From assembly GCF_019915265.1 (NCBI RefSeq), contig NZ_CP082780.1:1798001-1862000 (forward strand): DNA of 64,000 nt. The letters are read 5' to 3'. Position 1 is the stretch's first letter, and the number at the start of each line of letters is the position of its first letter. The position numbers were made by a program, and so were the translations under genes. The notes under the pieces were generated by a model that was given only the letters and a program-made list of their open reading frames with translations, was not told the origin of the DNA and did not search any database. The DNA comes from Bacillus aquiflavi. GTDB taxonomy: Bacteria; Bacillota; Bacilli; Bacillales; Cytobacillaceae. Of this stretch, positions 1-7,386 are shown one piece after another.

Positions 1-522
1 TTAACGAAAACGTTATCGCTTGGAAATCCTGAAGATGTAAACACTTACATGGGGCCTGTCATTGACAAAGCAGCATTTAACAAAATAATGAGTTACATTG
101 AGATCGGAAAAGAAGAAGGCAAATTAATGACTGGAGGAGAAGGTGACGCTGCAAAAGGCTACTTTATTCAACCAACAATATTTGCTGATGTGAACGAAAA
201 GGCGCGAATAATGCAGGAAGAAATTTTCGGTCCGGTTGTTGCCGTTTGTAAAGCCCAGGATTTCGATCACATGCTCGAAATTGCTAATAATACAGAATAT
301 GGATTAACGGGTGCTCTCTTATCAAATAATCGTGAGCATATTGAAAGAGCGAGAGAAGAGTTTCACGTTGGAAACTTATATTTCAATCGAGGTTGTACTG
401 GTGCAATCGTTGGCTATCAGCCGTTTGGAGGTTTTAATATGTCTGGAACTGATTCAAAGGCTGGAGGTCCAGATTATTTAATTCTTCATATGCAAGCAAA
501 AACAACTTCTGAAATGTTTTAA
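1..522 (+). CDS. pruA: 1-pyrroline-5-carboxylate dehydrogenase, C-terminal part (5' end outside window)
   Basis: The frame is open from base 1, so the gene starts upstream; 173 residues are visible. It oxidises glutamate-5-semialdehyde (P5C) to glutamate with NAD+, the second step of proline catabolism in the cytosol. The visible part is the C-terminal half of an aldehyde dehydrogenase fold: '[10 protein letters not shown]', '[10 protein letters not shown]' (cofactor region), and the family-typical end '[17 protein letters not shown]' followed by 'GGPDYL', which marks the P5C dehydrogenase subgroup rather than generic aldehyde dehydrogenases. The catalytic Cys region lies mostly upstream. Proline dehydrogenase follows 53 bases later on the same strand, so the pair is a proline-utilisation operon. 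Confidence 0.93.
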   Translation, partial: LTKTLSLGNPEDVNTYMGPVIDKAAFNKIMSYIEIGKEEGKLMTGGEGDAAKGYFIQPTIFADVNEKARIMQEEIFGPVVAVCKAQDFDHMLEIANNTEYGLTGALLSNNREHIERAREEFHVGNLYFNRGCTGAIVGYQPFGGFNMSGTDSKAGGPDYLILHMQAKTTSEMF

Positions 523-575
523 AAAATATAAGCGGGCAGTGTTTTACACTGCCCCAACAACATGGGGGGATCAAC

Positions 576-1490
576 ATGATAGAGACGATATCAAAAAACT
601 TTTTCTTGCGCATATCTGAAAGTAAGTTTTTAAACAAGGCAGCACGTAAATGGGGACTTAAATTTGGAGCTGGCCAAGTAGTAGCTGGAGAAACAATTGA
701 TAGTGCAATTAAAAAAGTAAGAGAGTTAAATGATAAAGGATTAGTATGTACACTAGATCATTTAGGCGAGTTTGTCTCAAGCAAAGAAGAAGCAAGCGAA
801 GCGACACAATATTGTATCGATACTTTAGATGCGATCGCTAAATCAGGTGTCGAGTGTAATCTCTCTGTGAAAATGACTCAGCTCGGGCTAGACATTGATA
901 AAGATTTTTGTTTAAACAATATAAAAAAAATTGTGTCTACCGCTAAAAAGTATGATAATTTTGTTCGCATTGATATGGAAGATTCTCCTCGATGCCAAGT
1001 AACGATGGATATATTAAAAGAATTGCGAAAAGTATATGATAATGTTGGTACAGTTATCCAAGCTTATTTGTTTCGTTCGCAAAAAGATGTAGAAGATCTA
1101 GCAGGGGTTCCTCTTCGCTTAGTAAAGGGCGCTTACAAAGAACCAGCGGAGGTAGCCTTTCAGGAAAAGCAAGAAGTTGATAAAAATTATTTAAAAATCA
1201 TTCAAACACATCTTTTAAGCGGAAGTTATACAGCTATAGCAAGCCATGATCATCGTATTATTGAAAAAGTAAAGGAATTTGTTGAAAGTGAAAACATTTC
1301 TCACGATCAATTTGAATTTCAAATGTTATATGGTTTTCGAAATGAGCTTCAACTCAGTTTAGTTAAAGAAGGTTATAAGGTACGAGTATACGTGCCTTAT
1401 GGTGATGATTGGTTCGGTTACTTCATGCGCCGGTTAGCTGAACGGCCACAAAACGTCAGCTTTGCTTTTAAAGGATTCTTTTCTAAATAA
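576..1490 (+). CDS. putB: Proline dehydrogenase
   Basis: FAD-dependent proline dehydrogenase, 304 residues, the usual length for the monofunctional Gram-positive enzyme. It oxidises proline to P5C and passes electrons to the membrane quinone pool. Family motifs are visible: 'RIDMEDS' (about residue 128), 'RLVKGAYKEP', 'ASHDHR', and the C-terminal substrate-binding segment 'RVYVPYGDDWFGYFMRRLAE' with the two conserved arginines. ATG is preceded by a GGGGGA ribosome binding site. It lies just downstream of the P5C dehydrogenase, so both steps are co-transcribed; the B. subtilis putBCP operon has the reverse gene order. Confidence 0.93.
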   Translation: MIETISKNFFLRISESKFLNKAARKWGLKFGAGQVVAGETIDSAIKKVRELNDKGLVCTLDHLGEFVSSKEEASEATQYCIDTLDAIAKSGVECNLSVKMTQLGLDIDKDFCLNNIKKIVSTAKKYDNFVRIDMEDSPRCQVTMDILKELRKVYDNVGTVIQAYLFRSQKDVEDLAGVPLRLVKGAYKEPAEVAFQEKQEVDKNYLKIIQTHLLSGSYTAIASHDHRIIEKVKEFVESENISHDQFEFQMLYGFRNELQLSLVKEGYKVRVYVPYGDDWFGYFMRRLAERPQNVSFAFKGFFSK

Positions 1491-1596
1491 AAAAATACAG
1501 TTAAATTTATCGTCATGTGCTTCGTTGTTAGCTCATGACTTTTTGTTTCCGCCTCTTTTTGGTCTAAGTATACATAAGATATCATTTATATAACTT

Positions 1597-1636
1597 AAAC
1601 GAGAAATGTCATAACTAATAATGTTTCTCGTTTTTT
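1597..1636 (+). terminator. Rho-independent terminator after proline operon
   Basis: Perfect 10-bp stem AAACGAGAAA/TTTCTCGTTT with a 17-base loop, followed by a T-run. It lies about 105 bases after the proline dehydrogenase stop. A weaker GTCATG/CATGAC hairpin followed by TTTTTG sits upstream near 1513-1546. Confidence 0.75.
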
Positions 1637-2133
1637 AAAATTTTATTTGTCAAGTAATAATATGAAGTTGTTCAATATATTACATAGGTTTTAATACCTA
1701 TATAATAAGAGAATTTTATTTTATACTAAACCGATTATGAACATGAAAAATATTGTTCGAAATTTAGACAAACATTTACAGATTTATTACAGATAATAAT
1801 TTTTTCGACAAAATATATGTTACTCCAAATAAAATAAAGGTTCACAAAATTTTAACATTGTTAAATATTTTTCTAGAAAAATATCTTTTTGTATAGTGTT
1901 TATAGATCGTTAGAATAAAAAAAAAGATAAATATTGTCGAATATACAAATACATAAGAGCTATATATAAGTATAAATATCTTTAGAAAGTGTGATAATAC
2001 CTATTTAATATAGATATTTAGCTTTATTTATCATAAATGATCAAATTTTTTTGAAAACTGGCTAAACTGGCCTTTTGTCATATTTATTCGTTCAAAATAA
2101 AACTTTATTATAAAGTTAATGGGAGTTATAGAT
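1637..2133. other. AT-rich intergenic stretch upstream of exopolysaccharide operon
   Basis: No gene is recognised. The stretch is extremely AT-rich with many short A and T tracts and probably holds the promoter and regulatory region of the exopolysaccharide genes. A weak hairpin with GGC/GCC pairing and a short T-run sits near 2051-2077; I cannot assign a function. Confidence 0.4.
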
Positions 2134-2217
2134 ATGTATTATGAAGGCGTCGTTTATGTTTTAACTAAAGTAAAAACAGAGAGAGAAGAGAGATTAGTTA
2201 ATAGTAATTTAAAGTGA
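2134..2217 (+). CDS. Possible 27-residue leader peptide
   Basis: ATG preceded by GGGAGTT opens a 27-codon frame (MYYEGVVYVLTKVK...) ending in TGA, about 100 bases before the glycosyltransferase. No family is recognised. It could be a leader peptide, the remnant of a lost small gene, or chance. Support is only the ribosome binding site and position. Confidence 0.25.
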   Translation: MYYEGVVYVLTKVKTEREERLVNSNLK

Positions 2218-2314
2218 TTTACTAGGCAAGCCAGAAAAGAAATACATATCAAGAAGGCTTTATAACTGAATACGAAAAACTTTTATAGTTTTGATTTTGA
2301 TAGGGGGAAGAACT

Positions 2315-3712
2315 GTGGGTCTAATAATTACAATTTGTTTGTACTGTGTATTCTTTATTTTTCAAGCCTTATACATATTTGTCCCATTATTCACAGTAAA
2401 AGGTAATAGATTTAAAGAAAAGCTTGATAAAGAAAAAGGGATGTCGGTTCTAATTCCAGCGTATAATGAAGAAAATATTATTAAAAACTGTATTCAAGCA
2501 ATCCTTCATGTCGATTATAAAAACTATGAAGCATTTATCATAAATGATGGTTCGACTGATAAAACGATGGAATTGCTTCAATCTTTATTAGTTTTAGAAA
2601 CTGTAGAAAAAGAAAAAGCAGGGAAACTAAAGCATAAAAAGATAAAGGGGATCTATCAATCAACGGTATACCCAAACATTTATGTAATTGATAAGGAAAA
2701 TGGTGGAAAAGCAGATTCTTTAAATGCAGGAATTGAATACGCAAAATTTGATAACATTATTACTCTAGATGCGGATAGCTCTTTAGATGTTAACTCTTTA
2801 CAAGCAATAAATTCAGCTTTCCGTGACGAAAAGGTTATTGCAGCAGGAGGAATGGTTCACATCGGGCAAACGTTCCATGGTGACTATACGAATCCTAAAC
2901 CATTTTTTAAAGTAAGTAATTTACTTAAATTCCAGTTTATTCAGTACTTAGCGAACTTTTATTTATATAAGATTACTCAAACAAAATTTAATGCGTTAGC
3001 AATTATTTCTGGTGCTTTTGGTGTCTTTAAAAAAGATGCATTATTCGAAGTCGGCGGTTATCGGATTACTGTTGGCGAAGATATGGATATCACAATGCGT
3101 ATCCAACGGTTAATAAAAACAAAATATAAAGACCGAAAAATATTATTTATTCCAGAAGCAGTATGTTTTACAGAAGGACCCGAAACGTTAAGAGATCTAT
3201 TCAAACAACGGATTCGTTGGCAGAAAGCATTTATTGACTGTATTATTATTTATGGAAAATCATTATTTACCAAATTCGGATTGAGTATGTCGTTGTTCTT
3301 GCTAGTAGACTCTTTATTGTTAGGGACTTTGACTGCTTTTCCGACACTGATTATTCCGTTCATTATATTATTTTCAGGTAATGGAGCACATTTAGCACTT
3401 ATGTTGTTCTGTTTCTCTTTTAGTTTAGGAGTTTTCCAAAGTATCGTTGCGCTCATTATTACAAATAGATATGGCTATAAGTTTAAAGGATTTGATCGAG
3501 TAAGACTTAGTTTGTTTGTTCCATTTGAAATTGTCACTTATCGATTTTTAGGTGTGTTATTTAATACATTTGGAACTGTTGGTTATTTTATCAACAAAAA
3601 TAGCTGGAATAAAGTAGAGCGAGTTGGCACGAACAACCAAACTTATAGCAGCGACCTCTCTTCGGATGGAAAAGTCGTTCCAATTAATCGAAACAAAAAG
3701 AAAGTTGGTTAA
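2315..3712 (+). CDS. Family 2 glycosyltransferase, PgaC/IcaA-like (poly-N-acetylglucosamine synthase type)
   Basis: Membrane processive glycosyltransferase of about 465 residues. An N-terminal membrane segment (about residues 1-25) is followed by a GT-A domain: 'VLIPAYNEEN', 'NDGSTD' (about 77-82), 'NGGKADSLNAG', 'LDADSS', the catalytic 'GEDMDI', and 'QRIRW' (QxxRW), which is diagnostic of processive enzymes such as IcaA/PgaC, hyaluronan and cellulose synthases. At least three membrane segments follow. GTG is chosen as start because AGGGGGAAG stands just upstream; an earlier in-frame TTG at 2291 lacks a ribosome site. It sits directly before a polysaccharide deacetylase, the pga/ica pairing, so it probably makes a beta-1,6-GlcNAc biofilm polymer. 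The substrate is inferred. No separate icaD- or icaC-like gene is nearby. Confidence 0.85.
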   Translation: MGLIITICLYCVFFIFQALYIFVPLFTVKGNRFKEKLDKEKGMSVLIPAYNEENIIKNCIQAILHVDYKNYEAFIINDGSTDKTMELLQSLLVLETVEKEKAGKLKHKKIKGIYQSTVYPNIYVIDKENGGKADSLNAGIEYAKFDNIITLDADSSLDVNSLQAINSAFRDEKVIAAGGMVHIGQTFHGDYTNPKPFFKVSNLLKFQFIQYLANFYLYKITQTKFNALAIISGAFGVFKKDALFEVGGYRITVGEDMDITMRIQRLIKTKYKDRKILFIPEAVCFTEGPETLRDLFKQRIRWQKAFIDCIIIYGKSLFTKFGLSMSLFLLVDSLLLGTLTAFPTLIIPFIILFSGNGAHLALMLFCFSFSLGVFQSIVALIITNRYGYKFKGFDRVRLSLFVPFEIVTYRFLGVLFNTFGTVGYFINKNSWNKVERVGTNNQTYSSDLSSDGKVVPINRNKKKVG

Positions 3713-3730
3713 AAGGGAGGCATAGGAAAA

Positions 3731-4651
3731 ATAAAAAAAGCGTTTAATTATATATTTACAACCGTTTTTCTTTTACATTTTGCTTTTTTAGGAGTGATAT
3801 TTGCACTAAATTACGAGACAATTGTTCACTCGAAAGTTGCTTTTTCAATGGATAAGAAAATAAAAGTAGAACAAGATGATGAGCTTCGAGATTTTGGACC
3901 ACTTAAAGAAAACGAGAAGGCGGAAAAAGTTCCTGTCTTAATGTACCATCGAATTATTGCCGATGAGGATCTCACTTCCGTACATCGTGATGAAAATGGC
4001 AAAATCTACGATACAATTGTTACTGTAAATCAATTTAAAGAACAGATGAAGTTTCTTCATGACAATAATTTTACTACATTAACGTTAAAAGAATTTGAAG
4101 CATTTATGGATAAAAAATTAGATGTGCCAGAAAAAAGTGTATATATTACTTTTGATGACGGGTTCAAAGATAATTATGCAAACGCATATCCAGTTTTAAA
4201 CGAATATGGTTTTAAAGCGACTATCTTTCTCATTACGGGTAATATTGACAAAAAACCTCGAGACTACGATCCTTCAGATGCACAATACTTAAGTCATGAA
4301 GATATTACTAAAGGAAGTAACGTTTTTAATTACGCAAGTCATACACATAAGTTTCATGAAAAAGATGAAAACAATGAAGCATTTTTAGTATCAAAGGATA
4401 AAAAATCAATTACAAAGGATTTAGAAAAGAGTATTAAAATTATTGGTGATAATACCGCATTTGCTTATCCTTTTGGAGCCTATGACGATGAAACACTCGA
4501 TATTTTAAAACAGCAAGGTGTTAAGATCGCCTTTACAGTAATCGACAAAGGGATGGCTCACCCGAGCGATGATTTCCTTCAAATCCCTAGAAGAGGTATA
4601 TATCCTTCTACTACGATAGATATTTTTAAAAATTTAGTCACCTATGATTAA
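3731..4651 (+). CDS. Polysaccharide deacetylase, PgaB/IcaB-like, with probable ATA start
   Basis: Extracellular membrane-anchored N-deacetylase of the NodB/CE4 family. 'VPVLMYHRI', 'YITFDDGFKDNYANAYPVL' (metal-binding Asp pair) and 'ATIFLITG' are the IcaB/PgaB signature; 'ASHTHKFH' supplies the metal His residues and 'FAYPFGAYD' follows. No ATG gives a full protein. From 3731 the frame reads ATA AAA AAA GCG and then a good signal anchor (KKAFNYIFTTVFLLHFAFLG); AAAGGGAGG stands 10 bases upstream. The alternative GTG at 3794 would remove most of the anchor and overlaps its own AGGAG. So the start is either a rare ATA or an ATG mutated to ATA. Likely co-transcribed with the glycosyltransferase (18-base gap) to partly deacetylate exported poly-GlcNAc. 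Confidence 0.78.
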   Translation: MKKAFNYIFTTVFLLHFAFLGVIFALNYETIVHSKVAFSMDKKIKVEQDDELRDFGPLKENEKAEKVPVLMYHRIIADEDLTSVHRDENGKIYDTIVTVNQFKEQMKFLHDNNFTTLTLKEFEAFMDKKLDVPEKSVYITFDDGFKDNYANAYPVLNEYGFKATIFLITGNIDKKPRDYDPSDAQYLSHEDITKGSNVFNYASHTHKFHEKDENNEAFLVSKDKKSITKDLEKSIKIIGDNTAFAYPFGAYDDETLDILKQQGVKIAFTVIDKGMAHPSDDFLQIPRRGIYPSTTIDIFKNLVTYD

Positions 4652-4670
4652 GATATAAGATATCATTTCA

Positions 4671-4703
4671 TTTAAAGGGACAAGCAGTGCTTGTTCCTTT
4701 AAA
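4671..4703. terminator. Bidirectional terminator between convergent genes
   Basis: 15-bp near-perfect inverted repeat (TTTAAAGGGACAAGC / GCTTGTTCCTTTAAA, one mismatch, 3-base loop). It lies between the deacetylase and the convergent membrane-protein gene and has an AT-rich arm on both sides, so it can serve both strands. Confidence 0.7.
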
Positions 4704-4717
4704 TTCCTATCCTAAAT

Positions 4718-5326
4718 TTATCCTTTTAGTTGAAAGAAGCGAATTTTTTTTCGCGCAAACCTTGGTTTAACTAATTCATTTTTGAGCAAATGGTCGAAAA
4801 ACAATGGATAGAAAGAAAGCATTGTTTCTAAGTCTTCATATAAAAAATCAGCTTTTTTAGCTACTTTATACATGTCTTTAAAAAACACTTTCGATAATAA
4901 TAATTTTTCTTTATTCATCTCATATTTTGCCAAAGATCTTAAATAAATTTGCTCTTGTTTGATATGAGCCATTTCATTTTTGATCTCCTTTATTGCGAAT
5001 AAATGCTTTAATGCATTTTTAGACGCAAGTGGTTTGTACGTATTAATTTGAATGAAAATATCATCTGCTAAATTTAAGACGTCATCCATTTTTTTAGTTT
5101 GCTTTGTTCGATGGTCATTTATAATATATAGTTGTTTTTCAAAGCATCCATTTTGTTTTTTTATAAGTGCTGCTTTAATAATAAGAGGGGAGTACAAAGT
5201 CGAAAAAGTTTTTTGATAATAAATTTGTAATTTTCTAACTTGTTGTTTAACGATTAAAATAATGATGGTAATTCCAATGATCAGTATAGAAATGAGTAAT
5301 CCATAAATAGAAAGAGCTTGTTCCAT
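4718..5326 (-). CDS. Single-pass membrane protein of unknown function
   Basis: About 202 residues. One strong N-terminal membrane segment (about residues 8-27, 'LISILIIGITIIILIV') is followed by a charged, mostly helical cytoplasmic region rich in Lys, with no recognised domain or catalytic motif. ATG at 5326 is chosen because AAAGGTGG stands 8 bases upstream; an in-frame GTG 12 bases earlier lies inside that ribosome site. It is convergent with the exopolysaccharide operon and divergent from the GH18 gene. A role in the polysaccharide system is possible but nothing in the sequence shows it. Confidence 0.6.
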   Translation of the reverse strand: MEQALSIYGLLISILIIGITIIILIVKQQVRKLQIYYQKTFSTLYSPLIIKAALIKKQNGCFEKQLYIINDHRTKQTKKMDDVLNLADDIFIQINTYKPLASKNALKHLFAIKEIKNEMAHIKQEQIYLRSLAKYEMNKEKLLLSKVFFKDMYKVAKKADFLYEDLETMLSFYPLFFDHLLKNELVKPRFARKKIRFFQLKG

Positions 5327-5447
5327 TAAAATAACCACCTTTATTTAGTTTTGAAATGACAAAATAAAACCATTATATTGATATTTATGTTACTAATACC
5401 CGTATAGTGATATATGTAAACATTTAAAAAAATTATTTGGAGGATTT

Positions 5448-6488
5448 ATGAAGAAATACGTATTATTCTTTTTAATATGTACAGTTGGGGCAGTGAGTTT
5501 ATTAATGAAATCGTCCCCTCATAATGAAAAATATAGTGTGTCGTTTTTATATTTCGGAGAAACCGATGAATATGTTAAAATCATCGATCATACACGCGGT
5601 AATTTAAATGTGATTTCCCCCCATTATTTCGATTTAAATGATGATGGTACTCTTAAAATAACAGAAAAATATGATGATAGCTTCATAGAAAAAATGAATA
5701 GCAGGTCGATAAAAGTCGTACCGTTTATTTCAAATCATTGGGATCAGAAACTAGCAAGAAAAGCATTGAAAAAGAAGGAAAAATTAGCTGGACAACTTGC
5801 AGATTTTATTAAAGACAACAATCTTGACGGCATTTCCGTAGATTTTGAAAATTTAACAGAGACAGATAGAAACGATTATGTTGATTTTATTTCATTACTT
5901 CGTAAAAAACTTCCAAAAGATAAGGAGATTTCCGTTTGTATTCCCCCGAATCCTCATGGAAATGAAGAAGGTTACTTAGGCTCCTTTCATTATGAAAAGC
6001 TTACACCGCTCATTGATCATTATGTGTTAATGACATACGATCAAAGCTATGAAGGGAGTGAGGAAGGACCGGTTGCAAGTCTTCCCTGGGTAGAGAAATC
6101 AATTGACTATGTATTATCTCGCCAAGTTCCCCCATCAAAAATAGTAATGGGAATTCCGTTCTACGGCAGAATTTGGTCTGAGGATGGAAACTTTAAAGGT
6201 ATAAGTATGGGGAACAATTTAATTCAAAAGATGATTAATAGATACCCTGCAGAAGTGTCCTATAATGAAAACCTTCAATCTCCAAAAGTAACGCTAAATA
6301 TTACGGAGAATAATGAATATTTTATCAAAGGGAAATATCATATTTGGTACGAAGATCAAAAATCAATTACCGCTAAACTTAAGCTTGTCCATAAATATAA
6401 TTTAAAAGGTGCAGCCAGCTGGGCATTAACACAAGAAACAGAAGAGACGTGGACTTATTTTAAGGATGTATTAAATAATCAACAATAA
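5448..6488 (+). CDS. Glycoside hydrolase family 18 protein, secreted or membrane-anchored
   Basis: 346 residues with an N-terminal signal segment (MKKYVLFFLICTVGAVSLLM) and a GH18 TIM barrel. The catalytic motif 'LDGISVDFENL' (about residues 125-135) carries the DxxxDxE acid as DGISVDFE, the variant seen in the YaaH/YdhD group of spore and cell-wall hydrolases. 'VLMTYDQSYEG', 'KIVMGIPFYGRIW' and 'GAASWALTQET' are further barrel strands of this group. No LysM domain is present, unlike YaaH. It likely cleaves beta-1,4 GlcNAc-containing glycan at the cell surface; the neighbouring PgaC/PgaB-like genes suggest that a polysaccharide made next door could be a substrate, but that is inference. Start ATG with TTGGAGGA. 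Confidence 0.85.
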   Translation: MKKYVLFFLICTVGAVSLLMKSSPHNEKYSVSFLYFGETDEYVKIIDHTRGNLNVISPHYFDLNDDGTLKITEKYDDSFIEKMNSRSIKVVPFISNHWDQKLARKALKKKEKLAGQLADFIKDNNLDGISVDFENLTETDRNDYVDFISLLRKKLPKDKEISVCIPPNPHGNEEGYLGSFHYEKLTPLIDHYVLMTYDQSYEGSEEGPVASLPWVEKSIDYVLSRQVPPSKIVMGIPFYGRIWSEDGNFKGISMGNNLIQKMINRYPAEVSYNENLQSPKVTLNITENNEYFIKGKYHIWYEDQKSITAKLKLVHKYNLKGAASWALTQETEETWTYFKDVLNNQQ

Positions 6489-6516
6489 AAAGGGAAGAGA
6501 AACACTCCCTTTTTTT
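6487..6516 (+). terminator. Rho-independent terminator after GH18 gene
   Basis: AAAAAGGGA / TCCCTTTTTT stem (10-base loop) merging into a T-run, starting at the stop codon of the GH18 gene. Confidence 0.75.
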
Positions 6517-6531
6517 AATATTAATTCATAG

Positions 6532-6560
6532 TTGACATATGGGAATTATATGATTATAAT
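6532..6560 (+). promoter_or_regulatory. Consensus sigma-A promoter of sulfur-scavenging operon
   Basis: TTGACA (6532-6537), 17-base spacer, TATAAT (6555-6560): a perfect match to the vegetative consensus with ideal spacing. It drives a leader with an early hairpin (6599-6628) and the operon that begins at 6834. Confidence 0.8.
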
Positions 6561-6598
6561 CATTTTTAATATTAAAAAAAGCTGAATGGTCAACCATA

Positions 6599-6628
6599 GG
6601 CACCTGTAAAATGCAGGGGCCTTTTTTG
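6599..6628 (+). terminator. Leader terminator/attenuator
   Basis: Hairpin GGCACCTG taaaatg CAGGGGCC (one mismatch) followed by TTTTTTG, about 35 bases after the expected transcription start. A small hairpin TGGTcaACCA precedes it. Placed between a perfect promoter and the operon, it may attenuate transcription. I do not see the conserved cores of an S-box (SAM) or T-box. Downstream, AAAGGGGG followed by ATA GCG AAA looks like the ribosome site and start of a first gene that has been lost. Confidence 0.55.
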
Positions 6629-6739
6629 TTCCATTTTAAAGGGGGAATAAGATAGCGAAAGCTAAATAGAAAAACATGTTTGTCGATGTAGCAAAATCGT
6701 AACATTTTCATTCATAACATTCAAATCGGAGAAAAAAGA

Positions 6740-6852
6740 CATTACTAGAAAAAGAGTAAACAAACACAAATTACGTTCATGCATTCGCAAGGATCATGGC
6801 AGCAATCAAAACGATTGGTGGGGAGAATATAAAATGGCAGAAAATTACCGGT
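6740..6852 (+). pseudogene. C-terminal scrap of a lost gene at the head of the operon
   Basis: A short frame reading 'TNTNYVHAFARIMAAIKTIGG' runs up to and slightly into the acetyltransferase start and ends in TAG near 6852. It looks like the end of a coding region, and together with the orphan ribosome site at 6638-6645 suggests that the first gene of the operon was deleted internally. The family is not recognised. Confidence 0.3.
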
Positions 6853-7352
6853 TAGCAACTTTAAACGATGCAGAAAATCTTTTACAGCTAACATTGAGAG
6901 CTTATGAACCAATTCGCGAGCTTGATTTGAAATTTCCAGCAGCAACCGCAAATATTGATTTAGTGCAACAAAATATTGATAAAAACGCTTGTTATTTATT
7001 GGAGGTGGATGGAGAACTTGTTGCAACAATTACGATTCAGTTCCCTTGGGGAGACAACTCAGTCAAGCTGGATATTCCTTATATTTGGTGGTTCGCTGTA
7101 GATCCAGGTTGGGGAAAGCAAGGCTTCGGTTCGAAATTATTAGCATGGACGGAACTATACATTAGGGATAATCTTAAAGCTCCAGCAGTTTCATTGGCGA
7201 CATCTGATCGTCACCCGTGGCTTGTAGCAATGTATGAGCGAAAAGGGTATGAACGGGCTTTTGAAAAGGATTTTGGCAAAGATGGAAAAGTTGTTTATCT
7301 TAAAAAGGTTCTTCGCCCGAAGGCTATACAACAGCAACTTATAAAAGAATAA
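6834..7352 (+). CDS. GNAT N-acetyltransferase, SnaB/YxeL-like role inferred
   Basis: 172 residues. A GNAT acetyltransferase: 'YIWWFAVDPGWGKQGFGSKLL' contains the acetyl-CoA binding motif (Q/R-x-x-G-x-G/A), followed by 'VSLATSDRHPWLVAMYERKGYE', the typical strand 5/helix 4 end. GGTGGGGAG precedes the ATG. It opens a run with an M20 amidohydrolase, a MetNIQ-type transporter, a flavin monooxygenase remnant and a YezD-like protein. The B. subtilis snaA/snaB/sndA and yxeKLMNOPQ/ytmI operons have this content; there the acetyltransferase N-acetylates S-substituted cysteines such as S-(2-succino)cysteine before oxidation and deacetylation. The specific substrate here is inferred from context only. 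Confidence 0.75.
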   Translation: MAENYRLATLNDAENLLQLTLRAYEPIRELDLKFPAATANIDLVQQNIDKNACYLLEVDGELVATITIQFPWGDNSVKLDIPYIWWFAVDPGWGKQGFGSKLLAWTELYIRDNLKAPAVSLATSDRHPWLVAMYERKGYERAFEKDFGKDGKVVYLKKVLRPKAIQQQLIKE

Positions 7353-7386
7353 AAAATACTGATTCAAACAGGAGGGGGAAGAGATC

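Noticed and set aside
434-637. Minus-strand open frame over the P5C dehydrogenase end
   Set aside because: No ribosome site or family resemblance; it is antisense to clear coding sequence and the proline dehydrogenase start.
6561-6640. S-box (SAM) or T-box leader before the sulfur operon
   Set aside because: None of the conserved cores (S-box kink-turn and GGCAACC region, or TGGNACCGCG) is present; the leader is too short.
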